A stretch of 64,000 bases of DNA from positions 2,542,001-2,606,000 of the forward strand of contig NZ_CP073343.1 of assembly GCF_024397855.1 (NCBI RefSeq), read 5' to 3'. Within the stretch, counting starts at the first letter, position 1; every line of letters starts with the position of its first letter. Position numbers and translations under genes: made by a program. The notes under the pieces were generated by a model. The model did no database searches, was not told the origin of the DNA, and saw nothing but the letters and a program-made list of their open reading frames with translations. This DNA comes from Marinomonas rhizomae (GTDB lineage Bacteria; Pseudomonadota; Gammaproteobacteria; Pseudomonadales; Marinomonadaceae). This document shows positions 1 to 9,398 of the stretch, one piece after another.

Positions 1-333
1 CATTTCTGCCCACTCAATCAAACACAAACTACCATCATTAAAATAGTCGCGAATCCCCATAAACTCTAGCTCTTCAGCATCCGCAACTCGATATAAATCA
101 AAATGAAACGCCTCAAAGCCAGACATTTCATAAGGCTCAACAATCGTATAGGTAGGACTTTTCACTGGCCCTTGATATCCCAAACCACGCAAAACACCTC
201 TCACCAGCGTGGTTTTACCCATACCTAGATCACCTTCCAAATACACCACCGCACCAGACTTCAGCACCGATGAAAAAACCTCACCCAGCTTTTCCATCGC
301 CTCCTCACCATAAACATCTTTTTCTATTCGCAT
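1..333 (-). CDS. tsaE: TsaE, tRNA threonylcarbamoyladenosine ATPase (3' part outside window)
   Basis: This is the N-terminal 111 residues of TsaE, the P-loop ATPase that works with TsaB and TsaD to make t6A37 on ANN-decoding tRNAs in the cytoplasm. The Walker A motif GDLGMGKTTL is near residues 34-43. It is followed by the family's VKSPTYTIVEPY stretch and an FHFDLYR segment. The ATG is at 331-333. The family is usually about 150 residues, so roughly 40 C-terminal residues lie before base 1. Identification rests on these motifs and is secure; the gene is cut only by the window edge. Confidence 0.93.
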   Translation of the reverse strand, partial: MRIEKDVYGEEAMEKLGEVFSSVLKSGAVVYLEGDLGMGKTTLVRGVLRGLGYQGPVKSPTYTIVEPYEMSGFEAFHFDLYRVADAEELEFMGIRDYFNDGSLCLIEWAEM

Positions 334-494
334 TACCAATCAACCCTTTTACTACTCAATCTTGAGAAAACACCAAGTGCACGATCATTTTATTTCCGAC
401 AATTCTAATACAGAAGCCTTTTGAAACAAGCATCAATCACTCATAATAAACCAACCTACTACCCACAAAAACAAACACCCAATAAAGGATGCAC

Positions 495-1247
495 ATGGAT
501 TGGCTTTTTCTTTCAATCATTGCCGTTGCCGTTTTTATCACTGGCGTATCAAAAGGCGGCTTTTCTGGCGCATTTGGCATTCTCGCGGTTCCGCTGATTT
601 CACTACAAACCTCCCCAACACTTGCAGCCGCCATAATGCTTCCAATTCTCTGCATAATGGACATATTTACCGTGCAAAAATTCTGGAAGAAATGGAACAC
701 AGAACAACTTATAAAATGCATACCCGCTGCGATTATTGGCGTCATCATCGGCGGACTCACAGCATCATGGTTTTCAGCAGAATGGCTAAAAATAATGGTT
801 GGGATTATTGCGGTAGGCTTTACATTAAATTCATGGCCCAAGAAAAACCAAACCAATCAACAAAAGCCGCTTAGTACGATTGCTGGAAGGCTCTGGTGCA
901 CGCTTGGCGGCTTCACAAGCTTTATCGCCCACGCTGGCGGACCACCAATGAGTGTCTATTTGCTAAGGGCAAACCTAGACAAAACTCAATACGTGGCCAC
1001 TGCTGCCGTTATTTTTACCGCGGTCAACTACGTAAAACTCATCCCATACGGGATGCTGGGCCAGCTAAATAGTTCCAACGTACTTTTGTCGCTGTGCTTT
1101 ACGCCAGTCGCTTTCTTGGGGGTCCAACTCGGCGCATGGCTACACTACAAACTGTCCACGGCGCTGTTTTTCAAAATCATGTACAGTTTTCTCTTCCTAA
1201 CAGGATTAAAGCTAATATGGGACGGAGTATCAGGACTCGCGAGCTAA
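495..1247 (+). CDS. TauE/SafE-family sulfite/anion exporter, inner membrane
   Basis: This is a polytopic membrane protein of about 250 residues with the duplicated TauE/SafE (TSUP) architecture. The first half has the glycine-rich motif SKGGFSGAFGILAVPL after TM1. The second half has the matching SFIAHAGGPPMSVYLL motif. Family members move sulfite, sulfonates or other organosulfur anions across the inner membrane; the substrate cannot be told from sequence. An in-frame ATG at 489 touches the AAAGG box directly, so the ATG at 495 (six bases after it) is preferred. It is divergent from tsaE and has no obvious operon partner. Confidence 0.85.
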   Translation: MDWLFLSIIAVAVFITGVSKGGFSGAFGILAVPLISLQTSPTLAAAIMLPILCIMDIFTVQKFWKKWNTEQLIKCIPAAIIGVIIGGLTASWFSAEWLKIMVGIIAVGFTLNSWPKKNQTNQQKPLSTIAGRLWCTLGGFTSFIAHAGGPPMSVYLLRANLDKTQYVATAAVIFTAVNYVKLIPYGMLGQLNSSNVLLSLCFTPVAFLGVQLGAWLHYKLSTALFFKIMYSFLFLTGLKLIWDGVSGLAS

Positions 1248-1326
1248 AAAGAGAACCTTAATAAAGAAACTAGCGAGCAACAAACGAAATGCAGCCCGCC
1301 AATTCACACAAACAAGAACCGACTAA

Positions 1327-1884
1327 TTAAGCCTTATCTTCCAAACCAAACATAGTTTTACGGTAATGCTTCAACTCACCAATAGATTCTAGAATATCGT
1401 CCATCGCCAAATGGGAACCAGATTTAGAAAAGCCATCAAGCGCCTCTGGCTTCCAACGTTTAGCCAGCTCTTTAACCGTACTAACGTCCAAATAACGGTA
1501 ATGAAAAAAGGCTTCCAACTTAGGCATGTAGCGATACAAAAAACGACGATCCTGCCCAACACTGTTACCACAAATAGGCGACTTTCCAGCCGGAACATAC
1601 TGAGCTAAAAACTTAACAGTCTCTTCTTCTGCTTGTGCCATACTAATAGTCGAAGACAACACTCTAGCCGTTAACCCAGAGTCACCATGATGCTGTGTAC
1701 ACCATTCATCCATCGCATCCATTACTGCTTTTTCTTGATGGACAGCAAGGCTTGGACCTTTCGCCAATACATTCAAATGCTTATCCGTAACCACAGTAGC
1801 AATTTCAATAATGGTATCGGTTTCTGGGTCCAATCCTGTCATTTCAAGATCGATCCACACTAAATTCTCTTCATTTAAGCTCAT
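1327..1884 (-). CDS. orn: Oligoribonuclease
   Basis: Orn is a cytoplasmic DEDDh 3'-5' exoribonuclease that finishes RNA decay by cleaving very short oligonucleotides, including pGpG from c-di-GMP turnover. The 185-residue length matches the family. ExoI DxE is in [11 protein letters not shown], ExoII is around [10 protein letters not shown], and ExoIII has the H and D of [16 protein letters not shown] ribosome site sits three bases before the ATG. It is divergent from rsgA, an arrangement common in gammaproteobacteria. Confidence 0.97.
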   Translation of the reverse strand: MSLNEENLVWIDLEMTGLDPETDTIIEIATVVTDKHLNVLAKGPSLAVHQEKAVMDAMDEWCTQHHGDSGLTARVLSSTISMAQAEEETVKFLAQYVPAGKSPICGNSVGQDRRFLYRYMPKLEAFFHYRYLDVSTVKELAKRWKPEALDGFSKSGSHLAMDDILESIGELKHYRKTMFGLEDKA

Positions 1885-1958
1885 AATCTTCCAAGTCCTT
1901 TATTATCAATGCTAGGCATTATACTCTATGCGCCTTACTTTATGACCAGACGAATCTA

Positions 1959-2993
1959 ATGTCGAAGCGAAAACTTACTAAACAACAAACTTGGCGAATC
2001 GAAAGAATTCACAAAGAGCGCGTAGAACGCACTCAAAAGCGAGGTGATGCCGCCGAAGAACTCCTTCAGTCATCCGATCTCGGACCTGAAACTGAAGGCA
2101 TTATTATCTCCCACTTCGGTACGCAAGTAGAAGTTGAAGGCACTCAAGAACCTTTTATTGGCATCTCCACGCGCTGTAATTTGCGCGCCAACCTAGGTCA
2201 ACTTGTGACTGGCGACAAAGTTGTCTGGCGCCCAAAACAAAATGAAGGTGGTGTTGTTGTTGCCACAACACCAAGACACACCTCCCTGTCTCGTCCAGAC
2301 ATGCACGGCAGAATAAAGCCAGTTGCCGCCAACATCGACCATATAATCGTCGTCATTGCCGCCGAGCCAGTTGCGCATGCCAACCTAATAGATCGCTATT
2401 TAGTGGCTGCAGAGACCGTTGGCATACCACCCGTTATTTTGCTAAACAAATGCGATTTAATCGACGACAGCAATAAAGCAGACTTGGATCAGCTACTAAA
2501 AACCTATGAAGATCTGAATTACAAAATCATCAGAACCTCCATCAAAAACCAAGCTGGTATGGAATCGCTTTATGATTTCTTGCAGGATAAAACAAGTGTT
2601 TTTGTGGGACAATCAGGCGTAGGCAAATCTTCTCTCATTGGCACCTTGCTTCCTGATATTGACATTAGCGTGGGTGAACTTTCACAGAAACGCAAAAAGG
2701 GTGTACACACCACCACTACCGCTCGATTATTCCATATGCCGAAAGGCGGTGATCTCATCGACTCCCCTGGGATTCGAGAGTTTGGCTTATGGCATATTTC
2801 GGAAGACGAATTACTAAACGGCTTTATCGAATTTCGACCACATATTGGCTATTGTCGATTCCGCGATTGCGCCCATGAAAAAGAACCAGGATGCGCAATC
2901 TTAGAAGCTCTAGAAAAAGGTGAAATCACGGAGCACCGCTTCCAAAGCTTCCTAAGAATCAAACACTCAATACGAGAAAACCAAGCCTTCTAA
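1959..2993 (+). CDS. rsgA: Ribosome small-subunit GTPase RsgA
   Basis: RsgA is a circularly permuted GTPase that checks late 30S maturation and is stimulated by the 30S subunit. The order seen is an N-terminal OB-fold region, then G4 NKCDL (about 162-166), then G1 GQSGVGKSSL, then G3 DSPGIREFG, which shows the permutation. A zinc-binding C-terminal segment follows (YCRFRDCAHEKEPGC). The length of 344 residues is typical. Its 3' end overlaps the convergent motB stop by four bases. The ribosome site before the ATG is weak. Confidence 0.97.
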   Translation: MSKRKLTKQQTWRIERIHKERVERTQKRGDAAEELLQSSDLGPETEGIIISHFGTQVEVEGTQEPFIGISTRCNLRANLGQLVTGDKVVWRPKQNEGGVVVATTPRHTSLSRPDMHGRIKPVAANIDHIIVVIAAEPVAHANLIDRYLVAAETVGIPPVILLNKCDLIDDSNKADLDQLLKTYEDLNYKIIRTSIKNQAGMESLYDFLQDKTSVFVGQSGVGKSSLIGTLLPDIDISVGELSQKRKKGVHTTTTARLFHMPKGGDLIDSPGIREFGLWHISEDELLNGFIEFRPHIGYCRFRDCAHEKEPGCAILEALEKGEITEHRFQSFLRIKHSIRENQAF

Positions 2994-3898
2994 AAAACCG
3001 TTTGAGGCGTTATTTTCAAATCAGATTGCTGACCAGGATTACCAAAATTACTACGATTCTGGTCCAGCAATTTCTTATAAGCATCATCGGTTAACAATGT
3101 AATACTAATGCGCCTATTCTCTGCGCTATCCGTATCAAATCGATTGTAAGGAATGGTATCAGACAGACCAATCACCTGAGCAATACGTCTATCCTCAACA
3201 CCACCCTCTTCCAAGATATGGCGCGCCGCATTTGCTCGCAAAGTCGACAAATCCCAATTATCAATCCGACCCGAAGCACCAAATTTAGATGAATCAGTAT
3301 GGCCCGTAATAACAATAGGGTTAGTCACTTTATTAAATATCGGCGACATACTCAGCAAAGTATTTTCAATATCCGGCATCATCCGAGCACTTCCGCGCTC
3401 AAACATAGGCTTATCTGGATCATCTAATAACGTAATACGTACACCCAGCGGCGTAATTTCAATGCGCATATTTTTTTGCTGCGAAAGCAAAACGTTCATC
3501 TTACTCATTTCTTCCTGCAGCATATTGCTAATACTCTTAGATTCAGCAGAATCCGGACCATTACCTTGAAGCTTATCTCTGGATTGAATATCAGCACTAC
3601 CAGCTTCAGGTAACTGCAAATCTAATTTTTTTTCTGTACTTTTCGCTGGACTTCCACCCAAATCGATAGGATTAGCGCTATAACCTGCTGTAGAAGGCCC
3701 CATTGGGTCCTGAAAGTATCCTTCAATACTTTTCAACTCCTCTGGAGAAGCCACACTCATAATCCATAAAACCAAGAAAAACGCCATCATAGCTAAAGCA
3801 AAATCAGCAAGTGCTATCTTCCAAGCCCCACCATGATGACCGCCTTTTTTGATTTTCTTAACTCGGCGAATTACTAACCCATTAGAACCTAGGGCCAT
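2990..3898 (-). CDS. motB: Flagellar motor stator protein MotB
   Basis: MotB is the peptidoglycan-anchored half of the flagellar stator. After a short basic N-terminus comes one transmembrane helix (about residues 26-46) preceded by the conserved proton-path Asp in the ADFALAMMAFF context. The C-terminal OmpA-like domain (about 150-280) carries ITGHTDSS and NWDLSTLRANAARHIL. The start has GGAGAG six bases upstream. It is 36 bases downstream of motA and clearly co-transcribed. The central region (50-130) is low-complexity linker and plug. No other flagellar genes are in the window. Confidence 0.95.
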   Translation of the reverse strand: MALGSNGLVIRRVKKIKKGGHHGGAWKIALADFALAMMAFFLVLWIMSVASPEELKSIEGYFQDPMGPSTAGYSANPIDLGGSPAKSTEKKLDLQLPEAGSADIQSRDKLQGNGPDSAESKSISNMLQEEMSKMNVLLSQQKNMRIEITPLGVRITLLDDPDKPMFERGSARMMPDIENTLLSMSPIFNKVTNPIVITGHTDSSKFGASGRIDNWDLSTLRANAARHILEEGGVEDRRIAQVIGLSDTIPYNRFDTDSAENRRISITLLTDDAYKKLLDQNRSNFGNPGQQSDLKITPQTVF

Positions 3899-3934
3899 CC
3901 AACACTCTCCTTAACTTGGTACGATGCACCCATA

Positions 3935-4789
3935 CTAACGATACTGCTTAAGACCATCTGACAATTCAATAAAACTCGGACGCATTTCTGGTGGCAACAA
4001 CTTCCGCCCCGTTTCAACGGCAACAGGTGGCGCATAGCCAGACACAATAGAATTCAAGCATGCCTTAACACATAAGTACGCTTTCAACTCGTGAGTACCC
4101 AAACTTTCCAGATGAGAAGCGGCAGGCCCAACAAAACCATAACCGAAAAAGATACCTAAAAATGTCCCAACCAAAGCCGCCGCAACGTGCGCACCAATCT
4201 CTTCTAGTGGCCCACCAATAGACCCCATAGTAATAACAATGCCCAATACCGCTGCAACAATACCAAAACCTGGCAAGCCTTCGGCCACTCGCGTTAGCGC
4301 ATGACTTGGCGCAACTAATTCTTCCTGTATCTGCTCAATCTCATTATCCATAATGGCTTCTATTTCATAAGCTGGCAGACCTGTTAATGTAAATATTCGA
4401 TAATTATCAGTCAGAAAGTTCACCACCTCATGATCACGCACCACATCCGGAAAGCGACTAAACAACTCACTGGTAAAAGGCGATTCAATATCCTCTTCAA
4501 TAGACAAAAAACCATCTTGGCGACTTTTCTGAAACAAGCTGTACATCAAACCTAACAATTGCAAATAAAATTTTTTATTGTGTCGACTGCCAGTAATAAC
4601 CTGAGGCAACATAGTCAGCACTTTTTTCTGTATCACAAATGGGTTTGCTACCATAAAAGCCCCTAGAGCCGCACCACAAATAATGAGTACCTCAAAAGGT
4701 TGCCACAGGGCTAACATATTCCCATGAGATGCCAAATAGCCAGACACAACACTAACAATTACAACTAGCAAGCCAGCTAATGCAAACAT
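3935..4789 (-). CDS. motA: Flagellar motor stator protein MotA
   Basis: MotA is the four-helix ion-channel subunit that pairs with MotB and pushes on the FliG rotor. Hydrophobic segments lie near residues 1-22, 28-50, 155-185 and 190-215. The second pair carries the family sequence GFGIVAAVLGIVITMG. A longer frame opens at 4825, but the ATG at 4787-4789 has AAGGAAG five bases before it and gives the usual short MotA N-terminus (MFALAGLLVV), so the 284-residue form is chosen. Similarity is to proton-type MotA; ion choice is inferred. Confidence 0.95.
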   Translation of the reverse strand: MFALAGLLVVIVSVVSGYLASHGNMLALWQPFEVLIICGAALGAFMVANPFVIQKKVLTMLPQVITGSRHNKKFYLQLLGLMYSLFQKSRQDGFLSIEEDIESPFTSELFSRFPDVVRDHEVVNFLTDNYRIFTLTGLPAYEIEAIMDNEIEQIQEELVAPSHALTRVAEGLPGFGIVAAVLGIVITMGSIGGPLEEIGAHVAAALVGTFLGIFFGYGFVGPAASHLESLGTHELKAYLCVKACLNSIVSGYAPPVAVETGRKLLPPEMRPSFIELSDGLKQYR

Positions 4790-4907
4790 ATTCACTTCCT
4801 TAATACCGACAAAGTATGCTCTCATATCAATATACAGTATGATTAATGAGATCTAAAATATAAGAGCCTTTATAAATTCAACAACCGAGCCACTAATGTA
4901 ACCAGCT

Positions 4908-6380
4908 ATGAAAGACAAGTCACCTTCTGGCCTAAATGAATGGCTACATTTTCTGAAAAATAAAAAATTTCCTGTTAGAGCAGTCAATTTATCGCGTCTA
5001 AAGACTCAAATAAAAAGAACAGAAGACACTCTTGATGGCATGCAAGCAAATATAGCCTCCGACCCATTATTGGCTTTTGCTATTCTCAACGAAGCCAATC
5101 GCATCATGCCGAATAAAAACAGTGAAATAAAAACACCTTTTCACGCTGCCGCCATGGTTGGTATGAATGGCATCGCAAGACTGTTTTCCCACTTTGCTGC
5201 CTATGAAACCAAAGACAGACACAAACAACCTCATTTAATGGCATTTTTAAGAGAACTTCAGACCAGCTACGAAGCTGCCACTATCGCCAGACACTGGTCA
5301 ATTGAAAAACTGACCAACAACGAAGATGATATTTTCTGGATAACCTTGTTTCGAGATGCCGCAAGATGGCTATTATGGTTCTACGCTTATCCAACCATGT
5401 TAGAAATCAACCAAAAAATCCAACAAGGCGAAAAATCCAGCCAAGCTGAATTAAATATTTTAGGCTGTCGCATAGATGAACTAACGGTTCATTTATGCAC
5501 CTATTGGAATACGCCAAACAAAGTCATCGAATCTTTTTTGACCAAACACATACCAAATAAAAAAGAGCTACAAGAACTGGCTCATCTAGCACACCACCCC
5601 GATGAACTACCGGGCTTCACCGAAGACAAAAGATTAACCATCTTAGTAAACAACCCACTTATTTTCTCGTATTGCGCCAACAAGGTCGCTCATGAAGCAA
5701 ATTTAATGCGATGGGACTCCAAAAACCTGCCATTTTTCTACCGCGTAGTTGCGACAGTCATGCATCGTCGACTTGGCGAAATCATTCAAACTGCCCATTT
5801 CGCAAGCACTGAAGCCGCCAAGCTCTACAACACCGGAGGAAAAATTCCATTAGCACAACAATTGCTTGACCCCGATCTGTATACAGGGAATTCAAAACCT
5901 AAAGTATCTTTGACGCCTATTGCGGCACTCAAAAAAGCGCTCAGCCAAAACAAAGAATATGACGCAAAGCATAAAACAGGACTTGCCCTAAAAACCATCA
6001 AGCAAGCCATACCAAACACACAACACAGCATTATTTTTAAACATGCGAACGACAAAATATCTCCCATGTTTCAATTTGGCTATAACATAGACGTCATTAA
6101 ATCGATCCAATGGAGCGCCCCATCAAGCGTATTTAAAAAGTTATCTAACAAACGCTCAGCCATTCACATATACGGGCAAAAACTTGATAATCTACTGAAA
6201 GATTTTCCGCACACGTCGGACCAAATAATTGACACCAACAGCCACCTTATTTTGGCATCCACAAAAATATCAGAAAAAGAAACGGCTATATTTTGGCTAG
6301 AAACTCGTACCGAATTTAATGAAACAGATTACAAGAACCTAAAACAGATCGTGTCTTTAATCAGCCACAGCACACTATAA
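4908..6380 (+). CDS. HDOD-like signalling/output protein, degenerate
   Basis: A 490-residue cytoplasmic protein. Residues 15-220 read like an HDOD domain: FPVRAVNLSRLK at the start, then IASDPLLAFAILNEANRIM, a two-helix signature of HDOD helical bundles, then AAMVGMNGIARLFSHF. HDOD proteins act in motility, c-di-GMP and stress signalling and have no catalytic HD pair. The C-terminal 200 residues show no domain I recognise. It is divergent from motA, so a motility role is possible by position only. It lies 25 bases before psd. Confidence 0.65.
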   Translation: MKDKSPSGLNEWLHFLKNKKFPVRAVNLSRLKTQIKRTEDTLDGMQANIASDPLLAFAILNEANRIMPNKNSEIKTPFHAAAMVGMNGIARLFSHFAAYETKDRHKQPHLMAFLRELQTSYEAATIARHWSIEKLTNNEDDIFWITLFRDAARWLLWFYAYPTMLEINQKIQQGEKSSQAELNILGCRIDELTVHLCTYWNTPNKVIESFLTKHIPNKKELQELAHLAHHPDELPGFTEDKRLTILVNNPLIFSYCANKVAHEANLMRWDSKNLPFFYRVVATVMHRRLGEIIQTAHFASTEAAKLYNTGGKIPLAQQLLDPDLYTGNSKPKVSLTPIAALKKALSQNKEYDAKHKTGLALKTIKQAIPNTQHSIIFKHANDKISPMFQFGYNIDVIKSIQWSAPSSVFKKLSNKRSAIHIYGQKLDNLLKDFPHTSDQIIDTNSHLILASTKISEKETAIFWLETRTEFNETDYKNLKQIVSLISHSTL

Positions 6381-6405
6381 ATTCACTTATATCAGGACAA
6401 TCAAC

Positions 6406-7266
6406 GTGACTAAAGATCAACTTTTTGCCTTTGCACAACATATCACCCCGCAGAAAACATTATCTAGAGCTATCGGAAAAATAGCGGAATGCGAAAATAA
6501 ATGGGTAAAAAACACCTTTATCAGTCAATTCGTCAAAAAATACCAAGTAGATATGTCTGAAGCAATCAACAGCGATGAATTGTCATACCGCAACTTTAAC
6601 GATTTTTTCACCCGCGCCATTCGCCCAGAACTACGCCCTATTTGCAATGAAGAAAACGGTATTGCCTGCCCTGCTGATGGAGCAGTCAGCCAGCTTGGCA
6701 AAATAGAACATGGCACATTGTTCCAAGCGAAAGGACATCACTACAGCCTCACAACACTATTGGGCGGCGATGCTTCTTTATCTAATCAATTCCTTGGCGG
6801 CTCTTTCGCTACTGTGTATTTATCCCCTAAAGACTACCACCGTGTCCATATGCCATTAACAGGCAAGCTCACCAAGATGATCCACATCCCTGGCAAGCTC
6901 TTTTCAGTAAACAAAGTAACCGCTGAGCAAATTCCCAACGTATTCGCTCGTAACGAGCGCACCGTTTGCCTATTCGATACAGAAGCCGGTCCGATGGCAG
7001 TCATTTTGGTTGGCGCTATGATCGTAGCTAGCATAGAAACGGTATGGGCAGGGCAAGTGACACCATTCAACAAAAATGTTGTCACTTGGGACTACAAAGA
7101 GCTCAATAACATTGAGATTAAGAAAGGTGAAGAAATGGGACGATTTAAACTCGGATCAACCGCCATCGTTCTTTTTGGCAAAGATGCGGTAAATTGGGAA
7201 GAATCTCTACAAGCAGAAACCCCAACCAAAATGGGCATGCATTTCGGCAAAATCACCAACATGTAA
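6406..7266 (+). CDS. psd: Phosphatidylserine decarboxylase proenzyme
   Basis: Psd makes phosphatidylethanolamine from phosphatidylserine at the inner membrane. The proenzyme cleaves itself at the serine of the LGST motif, seen near the C-terminus in GRFKLGSTAIVLF, giving the pyruvoyl alpha chain. The conserved YLSPKDYHRVHMP segment is present. The frame starts with GTG at 6406 and is 286 residues, the normal length. It probably shares a transcript with the upstream HDOD-like gene and ends at a strong hairpin. The partner enzyme PssA is encoded elsewhere in this window (33-34.4 kb). Confidence 0.97.
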   Translation: MTKDQLFAFAQHITPQKTLSRAIGKIAECENKWVKNTFISQFVKKYQVDMSEAINSDELSYRNFNDFFTRAIRPELRPICNEENGIACPADGAVSQLGKIEHGTLFQAKGHHYSLTTLLGGDASLSNQFLGGSFATVYLSPKDYHRVHMPLTGKLTKMIHIPGKLFSVNKVTAEQIPNVFARNERTVCLFDTEAGPMAVILVGAMIVASIETVWAGQVTPFNKNVVTWDYKELNNIEIKKGEEMGRFKLGSTAIVLFGKDAVNWEESLQAETPTKMGMHFGKITNM

Positions 7267-7289
7267 TTATCACCAGAAAATCATACCAA

Positions 7290-7324
7290 AAAAAGCCTGC
7301 CCATCATCGCAGGCTTTTTACTAC
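7290..7324 (+). terminator. Rho-independent terminator after psd (bidirectional)
   Basis: An 11-bp perfect stem (AAAAAGCCTGC / GCAGGCTTTTT) with an 8-base loop is flanked by A- and T-runs on either side. It can stop psd on the plus strand and the serine-hydrolase gene on the minus strand. Confidence 0.9.
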
Positions 7325-7342
7325 TACAAACCAATACTCAAA

Positions 7343-8338
7343 CTACATAACTGACTGAATGGCAGGGATAATATCTTGACCGACCATTTCATGAAGTGAG
7401 TCACGATAGCCAGTCTTTCCAGAAGGCAAAAACTCATCCGATGTGATTGCTACAGTTAAATCCAGCTCCGGAAAAACATAAATCATTTGCCCGCCATAAC
7501 CCCAACCATAGTAACCCTGCACACCTTCAAAATTTTGAATAAACCATCCATACCCATACAGCCCTCGATGAAAACGAGATTGTGTTTTTGGCTCCCAACT
7601 TTCGGCTATCCATTTTTCAGAAAGTAAACGACGACCTTTTGCAGTCACCCCTCCACGTCGATACAATTCACCAAAAGCCAATAGCGACGCTGGTGTCATG
7701 CCCACTTGATTTCCACCCATTGGAATACCTTGCGGATCGATCTCCCAACTCTGAATTCGAATACCACTTCCTTGTAACCACTTATTCGCCAACTGATAAG
7801 TATTCTCTCCTGTCTGGTACATGATGATCGCAGACAAAAGATGCGTATTGCCGGTTGAATACTGCATATCACCACCGACATCATCAACAAAAGGTCGCGA
7901 CAAAACAGCTTGAACCCAATTATCACTTGCCACCCAACGACCATAATAACGCCCAGAGGTTCGCTCCAAGCCCGCCTGCATAGAAAGCAAATGCCCAATC
8001 GTAATATCACTTAAACGAGGATCAGGATTAGCTGGCAGTTGATCCGACAGCAGAGACGCAACAGACTGATCAACCCCATCAACTACACCACGTTCAATAG
8101 CAATACCAACAATAGCTGACATGAGAGACTTCGAAGCCGACTTAATATTGGTAACAGCATTAATATCCGCCTTGTTATAAGCCTTTGACCATACAAGCTC
8201 CCCCTTATAAGCGATCTGAATCGTCTTGATATTAGAAAAGCTCTGCGCTGTTTTATCCATTGCACTTAAATCCAAGGCATTAGCATTTACCTGAACACTA
8301 GCCAACAAAAGTAATGAGCTAAGCAATAAAAAATACAT
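7343..8338 (-). CDS. Exported beta-lactamase-family serine hydrolase
   Basis: A 331-residue protein of the class C beta-lactamase / esterase superfamily (PF00144 type). A signal peptide covers about residues 1-19, with cleavage near VNA-NALD. The SxxK nucleophile motif is in KSASKSLMSA (about 68-77). The second catalytic tyrosine is in the MQYSTGN segment. Members include esterases, D-amino-acid peptidases and a few beta-lactamases, so antibiotic resistance should not be assumed. GAGGTGA lies nine bases before the start. It is a single gene between two terminators. Confidence 0.85.
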   Translation of the reverse strand: MYFLLLSSLLLLASVQVNANALDLSAMDKTAQSFSNIKTIQIAYKGELVWSKAYNKADINAVTNIKSASKSLMSAIVGIAIERGVVDGVDQSVASLLSDQLPANPDPRLSDITIGHLLSMQAGLERTSGRYYGRWVASDNWVQAVLSRPFVDDVGGDMQYSTGNTHLLSAIIMYQTGENTYQLANKWLQGSGIRIQSWEIDPQGIPMGGNQVGMTPASLLAFGELYRRGGVTAKGRRLLSEKWIAESWEPKTQSRFHRGLYGYGWFIQNFEGVQGYYGWGYGGQMIYVFPELDLTVAITSDEFLPSGKTGYRDSLHEMVGQDIIPAIQSVM

Positions 8339-8422
8339 ATTCAGCGATTCACCTCGACTTTAAGTAAGAGAAAAACATAACAGACACAAAGAGCACTAAC
8401 GAACAAAATCTAGCTAGCGCAT

Positions 8423-8450
8423 AAAAAAAGCCTGCACGAAGCAGGCTTTT
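8423..8450 (-). terminator. Rho-independent terminator after secF
   Basis: A 10-bp stem (8426-8435 with 8441-8450, GCAGGC core) has a 5-base loop. On the minus strand it is followed by a T-run, marking the end of the queA-tgt-yajC-secD-secF transcript. Confidence 0.88.
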
Positions 8451-8474
8451 AATAACGAGAAGAGAAAAATCTAC

Positions 8475-9389
8475 TTAAGGTAAATCGTCTTCCAACTCTT
8501 CTTTCGGCACAGGAATCAAATCTTCGCGTGTTACATTCATCGCCAGCAATAAATTTGCCGCAACAAAAATAGAAGAATAAGTACCAATTATAATACCTAC
8601 TAACAATGCCATAGAGAAGTTATGAATGGCTTCGCCACCTGCAACGAACAAGACAACCAACACAAACAAGGTCGTTAAAGACGTAATCAAAGTACGACCA
8701 AGCGTCTGATTAATCGACTCATTAACCAGATCATATGGCGTTGTGTCACGCATAATACGGAAGTTTTCACGAATCCGATCACACACCACTATCGTATCGT
8801 TGAGTGAGTAACCAACCACAGCAAGCAATGCTGCCAACACAGTCAGATCAAACTCTACCTCAAATATGGAAAAGAAGCCTAACGTGATAATGACGTCGTG
8901 AACCAAAGCTACAACAGACGCAACAGAGAATTTGAACTGGAAGCGCACTGCGACGTAAATCATCACAATTGCCAAGGCAAGCAACATACCTAAGCCACCT
9001 TGCTCTCGCAACTCCTCACCCACTTGCGCACCAACAAACTCAGAGCGCTGAAGGGACACATCTGTCTCACCATGATTCTGAAGCGTCGCTAGCACTTCAT
9101 CGCCAAGGGTTGCTGTGTAGGCATTAGCCATACGAACCACAACATCTGTCGGCGAACCAAAGTTTTGCACAACAATATCTTCATAGCCGTTTTCACCCAA
9201 CAAAGTACGCACATCATCTAGATTAGGCGCTTCTTCATAAGCCACCTCAATCAATGTACCGCCGGTAAAATCCAACCCGAACTGCAAACCCTTTGTCGCC
9301 AAAGAAACAAGAGAGATGAGTATCAGCACAAGTGAAAAGACAGCTACGATTTTACGCATTGCCATAAACGGAATATTTGTCACTTTCAT
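8475..9389 (-). CDS. secF: Protein translocase subunit SecF
   Basis: SecF partners SecD in the inner membrane and uses the proton gradient to pull secreted proteins from SecYEG on the periplasmic side. Its 304 residues hold six membrane helices with one periplasmic domain after TM1. The signature QFGLDFTGGTLIEV follows TM1, and the C-terminal RND-like core has GYSLNDTIVVCDRIREN. It starts nine bases after the secD stop, so the two are coupled. Confidence 0.97.
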   Translation of the reverse strand: MKVTNIPFMAMRKIVAVFSLVLILISLVSLATKGLQFGLDFTGGTLIEVAYEEAPNLDDVRTLLGENGYEDIVVQNFGSPTDVVVRMANAYTATLGDEVLATLQNHGETDVSLQRSEFVGAQVGEELREQGGLGMLLALAIVMIYVAVRFQFKFSVASVVALVHDVIITLGFFSIFEVEFDLTVLAALLAVVGYSLNDTIVVCDRIRENFRIMRDTTPYDLVNESINQTLGRTLITSLTTLFVLVVLFVAGGEAIHNFSMALLVGIIIGTYSSIFVAANLLLAMNVTREDLIPVPKEELEDDLP

Positions 9390-9398
9390 GGCGCTCTC

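Noticed and set aside
4790..4825. Twelve-residue extension of MotA
   Set aside because: The ribosome site AAGGAAG and the conserved short N-terminus favour the start at 4789.
7343..8338. Antibiotic-resistance beta-lactamase
   Set aside because: The SxxK and Tyr motifs fit the broad serine hydrolase family, but nothing specific to true class C beta-lactamases is evident.
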